From assembly GCA_019894765.1 (NCBI GenBank), contig JAGXNT010000024.1, forward strand, positions 1 through 64,000: 64,000 bases of DNA, read 5' to 3'. The notes under the pieces were generated by a model. That model was not told the origin of the DNA, made no database searches, and saw only the letters and a list, made by a program, of their open reading frames with translations. This document shows, piece after piece, positions 63,601 to 64,000 of this stretch (position 1 is its first letter; every line of letters starts with the position of its first letter). The translations under genes and the position numbers were made by a program. This stretch comes from Candidatus Heimdallarchaeota archaeon. Its GTDB lineage: Archaea; Asgardarchaeota; Heimdallarchaeia; JABLTI01.

Positions 63601-64000
63601 ATTCTGCTGTTAGAGTGAGGAACTTCCAGAAAGCACATGAAATTGCAAATAAGTGCTTTAACAGAGGTATTGCATTCATAGATCAACCACGAATCCCTGT
63701 AAATCTATCAACGAAATTCATCACGTTAGCTGGAAAGATTTTCGAAGATATAGGAGCAAACAAAGATGCAGCAAATGCCTATGATAATGCTATCCTGAAA
63801 TTCTTACGACTATTGAAAACAAGAAAGAACGTAGAAACTGTAGTGATTGAACTATTAACAAAAACTGCTGTTAATAGAATGGCAGGTTGTGATATGGATT
63901 CTCTTGAGACAATTTTTATTCGAATTATGGAACTTGCTGAATTAAAGAAATCTAAATACACTAAGACTATTGCTCGAACTCTCAAGTTAATTAATTCATC
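57693..64000 (+). CDS. Giant alpha-helical repeat (TPR-like) protein, partial
   Basis: Open from ATG 57693 to the window end: 2,102 codons with no stop. The whole length is helical, with recurring 30-40 residue units of the TPR type, such as AKLLFEKKKYTPALEVYSKA and ARVLE-like AVEAFDKANDDESSNRL endings; Ala at small positions and paired aromatic residues recur. I saw no catalytic or membrane segments and no signal peptide, so it is a cytoplasmic scaffold. Its length is exceptional for a prokaryote. It is 144 bases downstream of the propeller protein and could act with it. The C-terminal end lies outside the window. Short minus-strand frames in this region are antisense shadows. Confidence 0.8.
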   Translation, partial: MSQLVEKAVAFEEKSKWKNAAETYLKAANEFIVSGKPESAKEPLLKAIENAEKEDLPSLLVEIIFVFNSITSDEEKKKILLKAIKPLDQLIKDADNKKRYDVLLELVDKKISASKVIQKDIEEAQIEKAMYLQQIALLIITSNKIEDRKLGKTYLKEAAETLQEIGKLEEKVQGEIDAFTLLLNEGFLEEGLLIFDGLIEYCKANGLTEKATNAIKIIIALAQEILIGKGSKKLIKEVKEKLNQDDPGGELLELGIEKGRDIGLNETIAEIAQILSEHAKLLFEKKKYTPALEVYSKALKLLVEIQQRDSALKLADDITKNAYALLDIKGMFAVGLSYFESIHQIEKIDLEYLGAFYQVKAQNMFSKGRMEIALEDYKNSTKAYLFGKLAEKFTAIVDEIFNKAIELITIKKIELAVRYTESGNEILEGVQAFDQIGTNLTKISVELSKANQIKEAENFSIKAVENLIKAGEIIGAAHSHKAFGESLLGLEHYDSAIFRMIEAAKLYKSAKSDKEILGAITPLVIAAKNKLNEKNVELAQQLFNGATQCAQQKDPITETNIVIEFADHAIFNGFPEIALEYLAYATRVLGKNHPDENKDLAKKLLEIGKRLIISNQNYALGKSFIEYGINTLVLLSESLDATNSLLEYSQLLFDNNQNVLAKDLLVLITKIISSESNSDIFAQKVSFGAKILIDYNFIQEGIELLRKAVGSYLSLGSNEPVIQIAFYCADKAKRAIENNEVIQAKHLYITAMEFSSLINLETQDQILQDATTLFLDLGDLYAVREFYDFARNNLEGEKDYLTKLGRLIIYQGGILRDQKEMFEESSDFIRNGITILNQVGMLSEAGEAALAQGQLFIEKGNFIFGEELIESGAQIFIQTNDPERSGDAFQALADVNIRRESWADALRQIQLANKSYQQANLLEKLAIAIIKTADIGSKSLISNPEGNRNFALSCFEIALTIAQESQLIDAIIDIYLFEARAFALIKDHQTTSNLFLQAVNLLEQQDETIKSPSIAEELSIYANSFILEGEIELGLHIVDLSTGIYLRLSQPIKASEVYMKSCNSLLKQNRIVEGVKLVLLASDTLMVANEFEQAAKILEEIADLLFEMKDYQNASIVTGQIVTVHQKTRNIEEQKKAIYKLVGKVQEVIADGKIMEGEQLWEQVANYSISTNLEYALEINGMRIDSLRVAGMYNSMNNAFTQMLPIVEENLEQMLDQGNKIANIAAELYDKDELELSKSFIQTAIEYYRKSENHEHAKNLCLSMSHRFISKGDEVNGIELIDHAARIANEIAGSHEAAKIYLISGFILVETGYQKSGKLAIDKAIDIELQTKNMAGCNELGDLTLAKATELAQSDLEKASDIYALAVTIFEKAGAYTKAGETSSIIVGNHLSVGNAIEAVESAQKAVELYIKDKNIDHAVRTTKQILESARRFLEENELTKAVHILEKGRLLVEKISRFDLLSIIVSIYLAAANQFLPNRKSSIGIFFLNRALDLASSSPDPEEIKRIIDMSLKLAIEIISKKNSIAGAKVLEIVTNQDISKKALLPYVSEIYLEGTKITLDVEWNMIGKITRDALRFFKANKQDENINHLISILTKRANADIMLNKPQLGFFFLDFAIRLARDAEDPRLLALIGSESFEQLLILDQESVLDIRYKLLGYCYQLFQEVQNMDAVEQVGKEFIKLGSRDLINNMQSVRGYDAILTSRDIAVQTQNDTLMTTVVLAMLDFGKQLSVNNPRTTLSTLEDIIEGLEAFEVPHSNRAELDYKVLSDYLKTIMAFGEKVSKTEDDYSLGKKIVELSMRIIVLTKNQAIIERELIDTQKDFQRLYRRANRDAAFRLRHTALLMIDLRNSDVANEVAENSFKTAQAQFEKKRYEDSISFLDSSLKLNEKLSMATELKNIGLFALSAGDRLVTEGKIEDSMTYYDIAVEAFDKANDDESSNRLVNRIFQTREWDADVNIAYKCYKIASDSAVRVRNFQKAHEIANKCFNRGIAFIDQPRIPVNLSTKFITLAGKIFEDIGANKDAANAYDNAILKFLRLLKTRKNVETVVIELLTKTAVNRMAGCDMDSLETIFIRIMELAELKKSKYTKTIARTLKLINS

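Noticed and set aside
57693..64000. Several short minus-strand frames within the giant gene (for example 60847-61104, 62459-62659)
   Set aside because: They are antisense to a strongly coding plus-strand frame and have no protein-like features.
1..64000. CRISPR arrays, insertion sequences, integrases, rRNA genes, replication origin
   Set aside because: I looked for direct repeats with even spacing, transposase motifs, rRNA-like GC blocks and Orc1/Cdc6 genes and saw none.

Overview
The window is AT-rich archaeal DNA and almost certainly comes from an Asgard archaeon (Promethearchaeati). Archaeal signs are RadA, Kae1 with Sua5, prefoldin beta followed by a DUF3194 gene, a type II methionine aminopeptidase, an AMMECR1 protein, a tRNA-Met with two bulge-helix-bulge introns, and promoter-like TATA boxes. 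The Asgard signs are an Arf-type GTPase, two Ras/Rab-like GTPases (one fused to a thioredoxin-like domain), a protein with a probable longin domain, and a beta-propeller protein whose C-terminal domain also looks longin- or roadblock-like. I cannot fix the lineage below Asgard from sequence alone; a Heimdallarchaeia-like lineage is a guess.

Layout. 1-9.6 kb: the start of an exported protein (cut by the window edge), a GC-rich hairpin island, a CrtI-like FAD oxidoreductase, an aldo/keto reductase, DinB, AMMECR1 and Mut7-C proteins, dihydroorotase, two CBS proteins, an ornithine cyclodeaminase-like enzyme and a DUF3788 protein. 9.6-16.2 kb: a flavin reductase with a three-gene BadF-type activator and 2-hydroxyacyl-CoA dehydratase-like set, then an MFS exporter divergent from a winged-helix regulator. 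16.2-24 kb: split tRNA-Met, malic enzyme, an ABC exporter, two membrane proteins, RadA (apparently with a CTG start), Sua5 and Kae1. 24-28.2 kb: a minus-strand cluster of Arf GTPase, two paralogous coiled-coil/winged-helix proteins and a longin-like protein. 28.4-31.8 kb: an EcfT/EcfS pair interleaved with two membrane-anchored sulfite-oxidase-fold proteins and a MobB-FeS protein. 31.8-37.3 kb: an amidohydrolase, a zinc-finger membrane protein, a Ras-like GTPase, a helical-repeat protein and the GTPase-thioredoxin fusion. 37.4-42.7 kb: methionine aminopeptidase and a six-gene operon running from prefoldin beta through DUF3194 and a DHH phosphoesterase to a complete EcfAA'T module. 42.9-49.2 kb: GH57 and GT4 alpha-glucan genes, small hypotheticals, a PfkB kinase and a glutamine amidotransferase/winged-helix protein. 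49.3-55.1 kb: a second ABC exporter, then an oxygen-defence group (rubrerythrin, superoxide reductase, flavodiiron protein, protein disulfide oxidoreductase). 55.4-64 kb: the propeller/zinc-ribbon/longin-like protein and a giant helical-repeat protein of at least 2,102 residues that runs off the window.

How parts work together. The EcfAA'T module near 40 kb could power the S component near 31 kb. The oxygen-defence group and the extremely oxygen-sensitive dehydratase-type enzymes point to an anaerobe that meets oxygen at times. The GTPase, longin-like, coiled-coil and solenoid proteins are candidates for an Asgard membrane-trafficking or cytoskeletal system. Many genes end in a hairpin that includes the stop codon and is followed by a T tract, suggesting compact intrinsic-type termination. 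No rRNA, CRISPR array, insertion sequence or integrase was seen.
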